Positions 34,584-42,361 of a stretch of DNA of 64,000 bases are shown piece by piece. The first letter of the stretch is position 1; each line of letters begins with the position of its first letter. The position numbers and the translations under genes were made by a program. The notes beneath the pieces are model-generated. The model was given only the letters and a program-made list of their open reading frames with translations, had not been told where the DNA came from and did no database searches. This DNA is from Streptomyces sp. NBRC 110028 (lineage in GTDB: Bacteria; Actinomycetota; Actinomycetes; Streptomycetales; Streptomycetaceae), in assembly GCF_001417735.1 (NCBI RefSeq), contig NZ_BBUZ01000040.1:59513-123512 (forward strand), written 5' to 3'.

Positions 34584-36896
34584 CTATTCTCCACTGTCGG
34601 AGAGATTGGCGTTGCTCGCGCCAAGGCCATAGCCACTCTCTATGGCCGAACTAGCTGCGCGCCACCATGTTGAGTTGTCAATTTCTGGGTGGACTGCCAC
34701 ATATGAATCAAACGCGAGTACTGTACGGTCTTGGCTTTTCCTCAGGAATTCCTTCTTTGTGTCGCTCGCTTCTCTCTCGATCTTCGTGTCGTATTCGTCT
34801 TGGCGTCGTTCCACTTCTCTGTCGATTTGGATCCCTTGGTGGGTTTCTATTGCTCCTGCTCCGGCTTCGACGAGCGGAGTTGCGAAAGGTGCGTACCTCG
34901 CCGCCTCAAGGGGAAGAGTGATGAGGTTTGCGGCGCTGCCGATTCCCTGGCTTACGTCATACTTCTTCCATTCCGCAGCTTCGGAAAGCTTTCTGGCCTG
35001 TTCGGCTGAACCCTCCTCGGTTTCCTTGGTTATAGCGTCAGCGCGTGCTTCGTCGAGGATTCCCTGTGTTTTTGCCCCAGCTCCAAAAACGGTTATGAGG
35101 GCGTCGTCCGCCTCGGGGTGGGCCTTTACGGTGCTCAGCGTGTACTGCAACTGTGCTGTGGAGAGAATGTTGTGGCTTGCTTCATCTCGTCCCAGTGTGG
35201 AAAGGAAGTCCTTTGCTTTTGTGTTTTTGATGAAAATGTCGCCGTCACCAATGCTGCCGAAGGCGGCATCTCGGAGGCCTACGCCAGAATCTTTGTCTCC
35301 GAAGTTGGAGATTGTCCAATTGAGATTGTCGATATAACCAGCTCCCATCCTTGCAAGGCTATTGCTGAGGCCTGGTTTATCTTCTACGAGTCCGGAATTC
35401 TCGGCTACAGTGACGACGGCTTGGGTCATCACATTGGCGCTTTCCGGAGTCCTGTGTAGGCCCAGGTCGGGTTGGTCGTAAGGGTGGCCCAGGGTAGCTG
35501 CCTCCAAGGCGTGCCCCAGTTCGTCGTAGCCATAGCCTCGGTCGTTTGCGGCTAGAGAGTTTCCATTGGGCCACTCCCGGTCCTGCAGAAGATACTTGAG
35601 GTCGGGGTCAAGCTTCGTATCCAAGTTCTTGTCGAATCCTTCTCGGTAGAACAGTGCCTGCGCCGCCCCCGGGTTATGCCCCAGGGCCTCCATGTACCCC
35701 GCCATGGGGTCCATGCCGTGGTCGCTTCCCTTGCCGAAGCTGAGGTAAGGCGCATATCCATCGGGGCTCCATAGTCCCTTGAGGTCGTCCTTGTGCTTGC
35801 GGTCAAACTCGAGCAAGCCGCCGGTGCGGCCGTCTTTATCGTGGCTGCGCGGGTCCTTATAGCCCTTGCCGTAGTCGAGCAGGAAGTTCTTGTCGTACTC
35901 CCCGTACCGCAGCAGGCTGCTCATGGCCTGGAATCCGTAGGGGCCCTTACTGAAGGGGCCGCCGGAGTGGGTGTCGTCGAGCCGCTGGGGGCCGAGGTTG
36001 ATCACATCCCGCTTCCACTGCGCGATCGCCTTGTTGTCGGAGTGGGAAGCTGTGGCCAGGGTGAATCCCAGAGACCTCTGCAGCTTTTCCAGTATCTTGG
36101 TTCGTTCGCCGCCCGTCTGGGTTACGTCGGCAGCGTGCTCCCAGAACTGCAGCGTGCCCTTGGCCCCCAGCCGTGTTGCGAACCTCTCTGAGAAGAGGGG
36201 ATCGCCTTCGTGCTTCGAGAGAATTGAGTTGGCTTTCTCCAGGTCGGCCGTGGAGAGCTCTCCTTTGAGTCTTGCCAGTTCGGTGACGGTCTTGAGGTCT
36301 TCGTAAGCCTGCTTGCGCCCCTTTTCGGCCCCCTTGATGCTGTTGAAGCCATCACCGGTGAACCCTTTGCCTCGCCCGTTGAAATCCTGCGTGAGGGCCC
36401 ACTGGAGGATCTCGTCCGCTGTGGTGGCGTCCGAGAGTACTTGGGTGATCCGGTCGTTGTAGCTGGAGATCGCTTCGGAGTATCTCTTGGCCTGCAGGGT
36501 CTCTGCCTGCTCTGAGAGGTCGTCCAGGTTCGTAGGCTTGTATGACACTCGGCCATGTTCGTCGATGGCCAGGTTCTTGTCCGCTTCGATATCGTCCTTG
36601 TAGCCCTTGAGCTTCTTTTGGGCATCCTTGAACGTGGTGTGGGCGTCGCTGAGAAGGCCGTGCACATCCTTGGCTTCAAGGGCGGCCTGCTCCATCTGCT
36701 TCGCGACCGACTTGAACTTGTCGGCGGCCGCTTCTGCCGCTTTGCCTTCCCAGTCCGAGTTGGTGATGGGGGACGAGACCTGCTTGGTGAAGTTGGTCCG
36801 GACCTGGGTGAAGTGGTCCGGCAGGTTGCGCCACTTGTCGACGGCGTCGGAGAGTGGTTGTAGATTCACTTTGAGGAGGTCGTGGTAGGAGACCAT
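34584..36896 (-). CDS. Large WXG-domain protein (770 aa), candidate T7SS substrate
   Basis: A 770-aa hydrophilic protein. The N-terminus is a helical bundle with a WXG-type motif (ITNSDWEGKAAEAAADKF, about residues 44-61) and long coiled-coil helices to about residue 175. The middle (about 230-600) is mixed alpha/beta with motifs such as FSERFATRLGAKGTLQFWEH. Near 680-705 there is a mildly hydrophobic stretch (APFATPLVEAGAGAI), followed by a charged helix. There is no signal peptide. ATG 36896 is used; the extension to 37136 is antisense-like. I recall similar streptomycete proteins filed as DUF6571, but I am not sure. A structural or effector role is undetermined. Confidence 0.7.
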   Translation of the reverse strand: MVSYHDLLKVNLQPLSDAVDKWRNLPDHFTQVRTNFTKQVSSPITNSDWEGKAAEAAADKFKSVAKQMEQAALEAKDVHGLLSDAHTTFKDAQKKLKGYKDDIEADKNLAIDEHGRVSYKPTNLDDLSEQAETLQAKRYSEAISSYNDRITQVLSDATTADEILQWALTQDFNGRGKGFTGDGFNSIKGAEKGRKQAYEDLKTVTELARLKGELSTADLEKANSILSKHEGDPLFSERFATRLGAKGTLQFWEHAADVTQTGGERTKILEKLQRSLGFTLATASHSDNKAIAQWKRDVINLGPQRLDDTHSGGPFSKGPYGFQAMSSLLRYGEYDKNFLLDYGKGYKDPRSHDKDGRTGGLLEFDRKHKDDLKGLWSPDGYAPYLSFGKGSDHGMDPMAGYMEALGHNPGAAQALFYREGFDKNLDTKLDPDLKYLLQDREWPNGNSLAANDRGYGYDELGHALEAATLGHPYDQPDLGLHRTPESANVMTQAVVTVAENSGLVEDKPGLSNSLARMGAGYIDNLNWTISNFGDKDSGVGLRDAAFGSIGDGDIFIKNTKAKDFLSTLGRDEASHNILSTAQLQYTLSTVKAHPEADDALITVFGAGAKTQGILDEARADAITKETEEGSAEQARKLSEAAEWKKYDVSQGIGSAANLITLPLEAARYAPFATPLVEAGAGAIETHQGIQIDREVERRQDEYDTKIEREASDTKKEFLRKSQDRTVLAFDSYVAVHPEIDNSTWWRAASSAIESGYGLGASNANLSDSGE

Positions 36897-36952
36897 CGCC
36901 GTTCTCGCGCTCCAGGAATCTTCGGTTGAATGCGGCTTGTCGCTTCGGGGTG

Positions 36953-37381
36953 CTATCTGGCCACCCGTTTGTTTCCGTCGTGATCCTTGAACTTGTCGGC
37001 GGTGTCCTTGTCTCCTACCTGGAACTCTGCCGCGGCGTTCCGTAGGGCTCCCGCGACCCCGTGTTCGAGCAAGCCCTGGACGTAGCGCATCTGGTCCCGC
37101 CACCGGTCTTCGAACGCGTCGAAGGCGGTGGCGCAATCGAACCCCTTGAGGCTGTCCTTGACCTGACTGGTTTCCTTTACAGCCTGGTTATCGGCTTTCG
37201 CGAAGTTCCTGCGCGCGTCATCAGCCTTGTCAGCCATGTCGCGTAGGACCTTCGGTGTGACCTTGAGCTTCCCCTTGGGCGATGGCGTGCCGCCGGCGTC
37301 GAACGAGTTGATCTGCGTGCGGGTCGCTTGGCGTTCCGCTGCTTGCGTGCGAAAGCTCGCCCATTGCTCATCAAACGACAC
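36953..37381 (-). CDS. WXG/EspC-like small protein of the second cassette (142 aa)
   Basis: A 142-residue helical protein without signal peptide. The helices are VTPKVLRDMADKADDARRNF and FEDRWRDQMRYVQGLLEHGV, with a W-R-D in the position of the WXG turn. The last 30 residues are polar. This is the EspC/WXG100 type of T7SS target. It lies between eccC2 (110 bp upstream) and the 770-aa gene (56 bp downstream) on the same strand, so it is likely the small partner for the large WXG protein. Confidence 0.7.
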   Translation of the reverse strand: MSFDEQWASFRTQAAERQATRTQINSFDAGGTPSPKGKLKVTPKVLRDMADKADDARRNFAKADNQAVKETSQVKDSLKGFDCATAFDAFEDRWRDQMRYVQGLLEHGVAGALRNAAAEFQVGDKDTADKFKDHDGNKRVAR

Positions 37382-37469
37382 AATCCCCCCTGATGGTGCT
37401 TCGACTCCGGTTGGGGCATATATGAATGATCGTCAAACTTACCGTGTCGCGGTGTGCGCTGCACGGTTG

Positions 37470-37482
37470 ACACGAGTCGTGT
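37470..37482. promoter_or_regulatory. 13-bp palindrome in the gap between eccC2 and the small WXG gene
   Basis: ACACGAGTCGTGT is a perfect palindrome around a central G. It is embedded between two direct copies of GGTTGACA (37465-37472 and 37495-37502), 30 bp apart. The 110-bp gap is low-GC and probably contains the promoter of the minus-strand 142-aa gene. The palindrome could be an operator or a small terminator for eccC2. Confidence 0.4.
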
Positions 37483-37491
37483 GTCTCCGAA

Positions 37492-40400
37492 TTAGGTTGA
37501 CAGCCAACCGAGTTGGACGAGCGGCGTGCCGCTCTTGCGAGTGATCAGGGTGGCGCGGCCCGGGGGGAGGCGGCGGGGGCGGGTGTTGGCGAGGAGGTCG
37601 CCTTCGCCGGGGTCGCCCGAGAGGATGACGCCCTGGGCGCCCAGTTCCTTGACGCGCTGCAGGAAGGGCTCGTACGAGGTGCGCGAGGCGCCGGCCGTGC
37701 TGCGGGCGATGATGAGGTGGACGCCGACGTCGCGGGCGAAGGGCAGGGCGCTCAGCAGGTGGTCCAGGGGGTTTCCGGCGCTCGTGGCGACCAGCTCGTA
37801 GTCGTCGACGATGACGAAGAACCGCGGCCCGCTCCACCAGTCGCGTGCGCGGAGCTGTCGCGGGGTGACGTCGGGGCCCGGGGCTCGGTGTCGCATCAGG
37901 GCGCTCAGTGCGTCCATGTGCATCTCGAGGGCGGGGGCGGCCGGGGCGTACTCCAGGAGGTGGGAATCCGGGACGGCTTCCAGGAGGGTGCGGCGGTAGT
38001 CGCCGACGATGATCCTCGCCTCGTCGGGGGTGTAGCGCTCGCTGATCTGCCGGGCCAGTAGGCGCAGCAGGGAGGTCTTGCCCGATTCGCTTTCGCCGAA
38101 GATCAGGAAGAACGGGGCGGCGTCGAAGTCGATGAAGACCGGGGCGAGGCTGTCCTCGTCGATGCCGATCGGCAGACCGAGCTGCGGGTTGTCGAGGGGC
38201 TTCGGGAGCTGTTCGGCGGGGAGTTCGCGGGGGAGGACGTGGATCTCGGGGGCGGCGGGGCCGGACCAGTGGGCGCGGACCGCGCGGACGAGGGCGGAGG
38301 TCGCGGCGGCCGGTTCCGTGGCGAAGGCAGGGCCGACCGCGGTGGTTGGGTCGGTGCCGGCGGTTGGGTCGGTGCCGGCGGGCGCGTCGGTGCCGACCGC
38401 CGGGGCGGCCGGCCCGGCGTCGGGAGTCGAGTCGGTGCCCGCGGCGGTGGCGCCGAGGCGGGGCTGAGCGGCCAGGAAGTGGAGACCTTCGGCGGTCTGC
38501 CCGCGGCCGGGGACGCCGACCGGGACGTTGGCGGCCGTCCTGCGGTTAAAGTCGGAGTCGAGGGGGTCGCCCAGGCGCAGCTCCAGGCGGTTCATGAACT
38601 GGTCCTTGAGCGCCGCTCGCACCTCCATGGAGCGGGTGGCGGTCAGGACGAGGTGGACGCCGTAGCCGAGCCCGCGGGTCGCGAGGTCCATGACCGGGCC
38701 TTCGAGCGCCTCGTGTTCCCGCTTGAAGGCGCCCCAGCCGTCGATGACGAGGAAGATGTCACCCCGGGACTCGTCGGGAAGCTCGCCCACCGCCCGTCGC
38801 TTCCGGTATGTGGCGATCGAGTCGATGCCGCGCGCGCGGAACAGCTCCTCGCGGTCGGTCAGTACGGCGGTGACCTCGGCGACCGTGCGGCGCACCCGCT
38901 CCGGGTCCAGTCGCGAGGCGACCGTGCCCACGTGCGGCAGGCTCGCGATCGCGGACAGTCCGCCGCCGCCGAAGTCCAGGCCGTAGAACTGGGCCTCGCA
39001 CGGGGTGTGGGTGAGGGCGAAGGACGCGATGAGCGTGCGCAGGAGGGTGGATTTGCCGGACTGCGGGCCGCCCACCACCAGGAGGTTGCCCGCGGCATCG
39101 GAGAAGTCGCGGTAGAGGACTTCGCGCCGTTGCTCGAAGGGTTTGTCGACCAGCCCGACCGGGACGACCAGGTCGCCCGGACGCGCGTAGTCCGGCGCGT
39201 GCAGGCCGCGGGCCGGGGAGGTGGCCAGCGGGGGAAGCAGTTCGTCGAGCGCGGGGGAGGCGTCGAGGGGTGGCTGCCACACCTCGTGCGCCGCCGGGCC
39301 CTGCCCCTCCAGCCGCCGGACGATGACGTCGAGCACCGTGTCCGACAAAGCGTTGTTCGGCAGGGCGTCGTCGGACAGGGCGTCGTCCGGCGGGGCCGCG
39401 CCTCGAGCGGGGGCGGGGGAGGCGTACGCGGCCGGGACCGGTTCGGCGGTGAACAGCGCGGGCCGCCGGTCGAGCGGGGGCGCCCCGTCACCGCCGTCGA
39501 CCGCCGGGTCGTGGGTGCGGTACGCGCCCGAGACGTACGCCGCCTTGAAGCGCATCATCTCGTCCGTGCCGAACTTCAGGTAGCCGGAGCCGGGCAGCGT
39601 GGGCAGGTGGTACGCGTCGGCCACCCCGATGGCGGCCCGTGACTCGGTGGCGGAGAAGGTGCGCAGGCTGATGCGGTACGACAGGTAGGTGTCCAGGCCG
39701 CGCAGCCGTCCCTCCTCCAGGCGCTGGGAGGACAGCAGCAGATGCACCCCGAGCGAGCGGCCGATGCGCCCGATCTGGATGAACATCTCGATGAAGTCCG
39801 GCTTGGCGCTGAGCAGCTCGCTGAACTCGTCGATGATCAGCAGGAGGGTGGGCAGCGGCTCCAGCGGGGCGCCCGCGGCCCGCGCGCGCTCGTAGTCGTG
39901 GACGTTGGCGTAGTTGCCCGCACCGCGGAGCATCTCCTGACGGCGCTGCAGTTCGCCCCGGATGGAATCCTCCATGCGGTCCACGAGGGTCAGATCGTCC
40001 GCGAGGTTGGTGATGACCGCGGAGACGTGCGGCAGCTCCGCCATGCCGGTGAAGGTCGCGCCGCCCTTGAAGTCCGCCAGGACGAGGTTGAGGTGTTCGG
40101 AGGAGTGGGTGACCGCGAGCGCCAGGACCAGCGTGCGCAGCAGCTCCGACTTGCCCGAACCGGTGGCGCCCACACACAGCCCGTGCGGGCCCATGCCGCC
40201 CTGCGCGGCCTCCTTCAGGTCGAGCATCACCGGTTCGCCGTCCTCGCCGGCCCCGATGGGGACCCGCAGCCGCTCGGCCGTCGTACCGGGCCGCCAGGTC
40301 CGGGTGGCGTCCACGGAGGCCGCGTCGCCGAGGTCCAGCAGGTCGGTGAAGTCCAGTTCGGCCAGCAGCGGTTCGTCCTGGTCGCCGGCGCCCGCGCGCA

Positions 40401-41631
40401 GCGGCGCGAGCTGGCGGGCCAGCGCCTCGGCCGCCTCCAGCGGGAGCGTGTCCGGCTCGCCTTCGTAGACCAGACCGGCGGCCGACCGCAGGACGAGCCG
40501 TCCGGGGCGTACGTCCACCGACAGGCTTCCGCGCGGCTCGTCCAGCTCGCCCGGCACCACCTCGATGACGGTGACGCCCTGGATGCCGTCCGCGTGAGCC
40601 AGCAGCGCGTCGGACGAGACCGTGCCGCCGTCGAGGATGACGACCACATGGCGCGCGTCGAGGACCGGTGGCCCGTCGGGGTTGAAGCGGGGGCGCCAGG
40701 CGAGCGGACTCCCCGACCCGTCCGGGCCGTCGGGGCTGTCCGGGCCGCCCCCGGCCAGAAGCGCCTCCAGTTGGTCCGCGTCCTGGCAGAACAGCCGCCG
40801 CGTGCCTGCCCCGTCCAGGGCGCCGGGGACCTGGGTGTGCGGCAGCCACTTCGTCCAGTCCCAGCGCGCGACGGCGTCCGGGCCGCCCGCCAGGACGGCC
40901 ACGGCCAGGTCCTCGGGCGAGTGGAACGTGACGAGCTGGCCCACCAGGGCGCGCGCCGTGCCCCGGGCGGTGTCCGCGTCCCCGGCGACCGTGAGGTGGT
41001 AGAAGCGGCGCAGCGACACCGCCACCGGCAGCCCGTCCACGGCGCCGTGCAGCATCAGGAACTTCTGCATCGCGCCCGCCGCGAGCGGCTCCAGCTCGTC
41101 GACCGGCGCCGTGGTCGGGGCCACCAGCGGGGTCGACAGCTGCTGCGGGCCGACGCCGACCCGGACCTGGCCGAAGTCCTCGTCCCCCAGCCTGCGTTCC
41201 CACACCCTGCTGCCCTCGGCGACCGTCGCCCACAGCTGGTCGGGCGCCGGGTGCAGATACAGCAGCACTTCGAGCTGGCTCCGGGCGGTACGGCGCACAC
41301 CGCGCCGGGTGTGCGCGAGGTACGTCAGGTAGTCCCGGCGCGCCCCCGCCGTCCGGCCCTCCGTGCCGCGCCGGAAGCGCACGACCTGGGCGGCGATGGT
41401 GGCCAGGGCCGACGCGAGCATCATCCAGCCCATGACGCGCATGAAGGGCCCCGCGCCGGAGTTGAAGAAGTAGACCATCGAGCCGCTCATGCCGAGCAGG
41501 GGCAGAAACTGGGTCAGCAGGCCGCCCTGCTCCGCGCGTGACAGCTCCGGGGGCGCTGTGAGCTGGACTTCGTCCGTGGGCACATCGGGCGGCAGCGCCC
41601 GGGGCGGACGCTTGACGACAATCTGGCTCAC
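37492..41631 (-). CDS. Second full-length EccC-type T7SS ATPase
   Basis: A 1,379-aa paralogue of EccC with the same start (MSQIVVKRPPRALPP), two N-terminal membrane spans and three FtsK/SpoIIIE domains. Walker A motifs are GATGSGKS (488-495), GGPQSGKS (854-861) and GESESGKT (1179-1186). Walker B is IIDEFSELL in domain 1, VIDGW in domain 2 and VDDYEL in domain 3, as in copy 1. An Ala/Thr/Pro/Asp repeat insert lies between domains 2 and 3. The start is GTG 41631 with GGGGGACT upstream. It is high-GC and intact, and heads the minus-strand unit with the small and large WXG genes. A motor dedicated to these substrates is the natural inference. Confidence 0.93.
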   Translation of the reverse strand: MSQIVVKRPPRALPPDVPTDEVQLTAPPELSRAEQGGLLTQFLPLLGMSGSMVYFFNSGAGPFMRVMGWMMLASALATIAAQVVRFRRGTEGRTAGARRDYLTYLAHTRRGVRRTARSQLEVLLYLHPAPDQLWATVAEGSRVWERRLGDEDFGQVRVGVGPQQLSTPLVAPTTAPVDELEPLAAGAMQKFLMLHGAVDGLPVAVSLRRFYHLTVAGDADTARGTARALVGQLVTFHSPEDLAVAVLAGGPDAVARWDWTKWLPHTQVPGALDGAGTRRLFCQDADQLEALLAGGGPDSPDGPDGSGSPLAWRPRFNPDGPPVLDARHVVVILDGGTVSSDALLAHADGIQGVTVIEVVPGELDEPRGSLSVDVRPGRLVLRSAAGLVYEGEPDTLPLEAAEALARQLAPLRAGAGDQDEPLLAELDFTDLLDLGDAASVDATRTWRPGTTAERLRVPIGAGEDGEPVMLDLKEAAQGGMGPHGLCVGATGSGKSELLRTLVLALAVTHSSEHLNLVLADFKGGATFTGMAELPHVSAVITNLADDLTLVDRMEDSIRGELQRRQEMLRGAGNYANVHDYERARAAGAPLEPLPTLLLIIDEFSELLSAKPDFIEMFIQIGRIGRSLGVHLLLSSQRLEEGRLRGLDTYLSYRISLRTFSATESRAAIGVADAYHLPTLPGSGYLKFGTDEMMRFKAAYVSGAYRTHDPAVDGGDGAPPLDRRPALFTAEPVPAAYASPAPARGAAPPDDALSDDALPNNALSDTVLDVIVRRLEGQGPAAHEVWQPPLDASPALDELLPPLATSPARGLHAPDYARPGDLVVPVGLVDKPFEQRREVLYRDFSDAAGNLLVVGGPQSGKSTLLRTLIASFALTHTPCEAQFYGLDFGGGGLSAIASLPHVGTVASRLDPERVRRTVAEVTAVLTDREELFRARGIDSIATYRKRRAVGELPDESRGDIFLVIDGWGAFKREHEALEGPVMDLATRGLGYGVHLVLTATRSMEVRAALKDQFMNRLELRLGDPLDSDFNRRTAANVPVGVPGRGQTAEGLHFLAAQPRLGATAAGTDSTPDAGPAAPAVGTDAPAGTDPTAGTDPTTAVGPAFATEPAAATSALVRAVRAHWSGPAAPEIHVLPRELPAEQLPKPLDNPQLGLPIGIDEDSLAPVFIDFDAAPFFLIFGESESGKTSLLRLLARQISERYTPDEARIIVGDYRRTLLEAVPDSHLLEYAPAAPALEMHMDALSALMRHRAPGPDVTPRQLRARDWWSGPRFFVIVDDYELVATSAGNPLDHLLSALPFARDVGVHLIIARSTAGASRTSYEPFLQRVKELGAQGVILSGDPGEGDLLANTRPRRLPPGRATLITRKSGTPLVQLGWLST
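38344..38379 (-). repeat. 18-bp direct repeat in eccC2 linker
   Basis: GGTTGGGTCGGTGCCGGC occurs twice in tandem, followed by degenerate copies to about 38,405. It encodes repeated GTDPTA-type units in the linker between the second and third ATPase domains. The frame is kept, suggesting slippage-driven length variation. Confidence 0.75.
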
Positions 41632-41795
41632 CGGGCGGTCAGTCCCCCTCGTTTCAGCTTCCCTGTACGGAGCGAGATCCGGTACACGTCACGCCGGTGC
41701 CGCGGTGACGTCGTCCCCCGAACCCTGTGAGCCTATCGCTACGCGCCGTCACGGTGGAGTCGCCCCCGGGACTCCTCCGGGGGAAAGCCGCCGCA

Positions 41796-41841
41796 CGCGC
41801 GGAGGGGGCGTACACCGGTCGGTGTACGCCCCCTCCGCGCG
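41796..41841. terminator. Perfect 22-bp hairpin downstream of the DUF397 gene
   Basis: Positions 41796-41817 are the reverse complement of 41820-41841 with a 2-base loop. It lies 19 bp past the stop of the minus-strand DUF397 gene and well upstream of eccC2, so it should end the DUF397 transcript and insulate eccC2. Confidence 0.85.
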
Positions 41842-41859
41842 CATCGCGCGAGCCCATGC

Positions 41860-42090
41860 TCAGCGCACGTCGAACTCCCCGTCCCGCGCGCCGAGCACAA
41901 AGGCGCGCCACTCCGCTTCCGTGTAGCGCAGCACCGTCTCGGGGTCGGCCGAATTGCGCATGGCCACGGCCCCGTTCGGCAGATAGGCGATCTCCACTCG
42001 CTCTTCGGTGGTGCTGCCCGGCGCGCTGAGCCACTCGACACCGGAGATGTCGAGGGCGTACAGCTCAGCCTTCTCTTTGGCGTCAGCCAT
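41860..42090 (-). CDS. DUF397 domain protein (76 aa)
   Basis: A 76-residue protein of the DUF397 family, very common in Streptomyces and usually encoded beside a helix-turn-helix regulator of the WhiJ/BldB-type systems that control development and antibiotic production. The motifs GVEWLSAPG, VEIAYLPNGAVAMRNSADP and the terminal LRYTEAEWRAFVLGARDGEFD are family features. ATG 42090 is preceded by AAAGGA. No paired HTH gene is nearby, so it is an orphan here, between eccC2 and the kinase-like block. Confidence 0.85.
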   Translation of the reverse strand: MADAKEKAELYALDISGVEWLSAPGSTTEERVEIAYLPNGAVAMRNSADPETVLRYTEAEWRAFVLGARDGEFDVR

Positions 42091-42265
42091 CGGTGGAGAA
42101 TTCCTTTCGCGATACCGCGGGAACAAACCCGCACGGCCCTTGACGGACAGTCTCATCCACCAGTGCGCACGGCGGCAATCGAACACCGCCAGTCCACACC
42201 GGAAGGACCGGGCGGACCGGCTGGACCGGGTGACCGGCTGTATCGGAAGGAGGCGGTTCGGAGCT

Positions 42266-42280
42266 GCCGGGTAGGGTGAC
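42266..42280 (+). promoter_or_regulatory. -10-containing motif shared with the eccD upstream region
   Basis: GCCGGGTAGGGTGAC, with TAGGGT (42272-42277) as a -10-like core, lies 82 bp upstream of the first kinase-like gene. The identical 15 bases occur at 28093-28107 before eccD. No strong -35 is present at either site. Confidence 0.45.
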
Positions 42281-42361
42281 TGCCGCGCGCATGTCACGAG
42301 CGGGTAAGCGGTACGACGAGGGGGCTTTGCACGTGAGTACGTACGCCACGACGAGGCGCTC

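Noticed and set aside
37492..41631. Second EccC as a decaying duplicate
   Set aside because: Full-length, all three P-loops and Walker B of domain 1 intact, normal GC bias; no frameshift.
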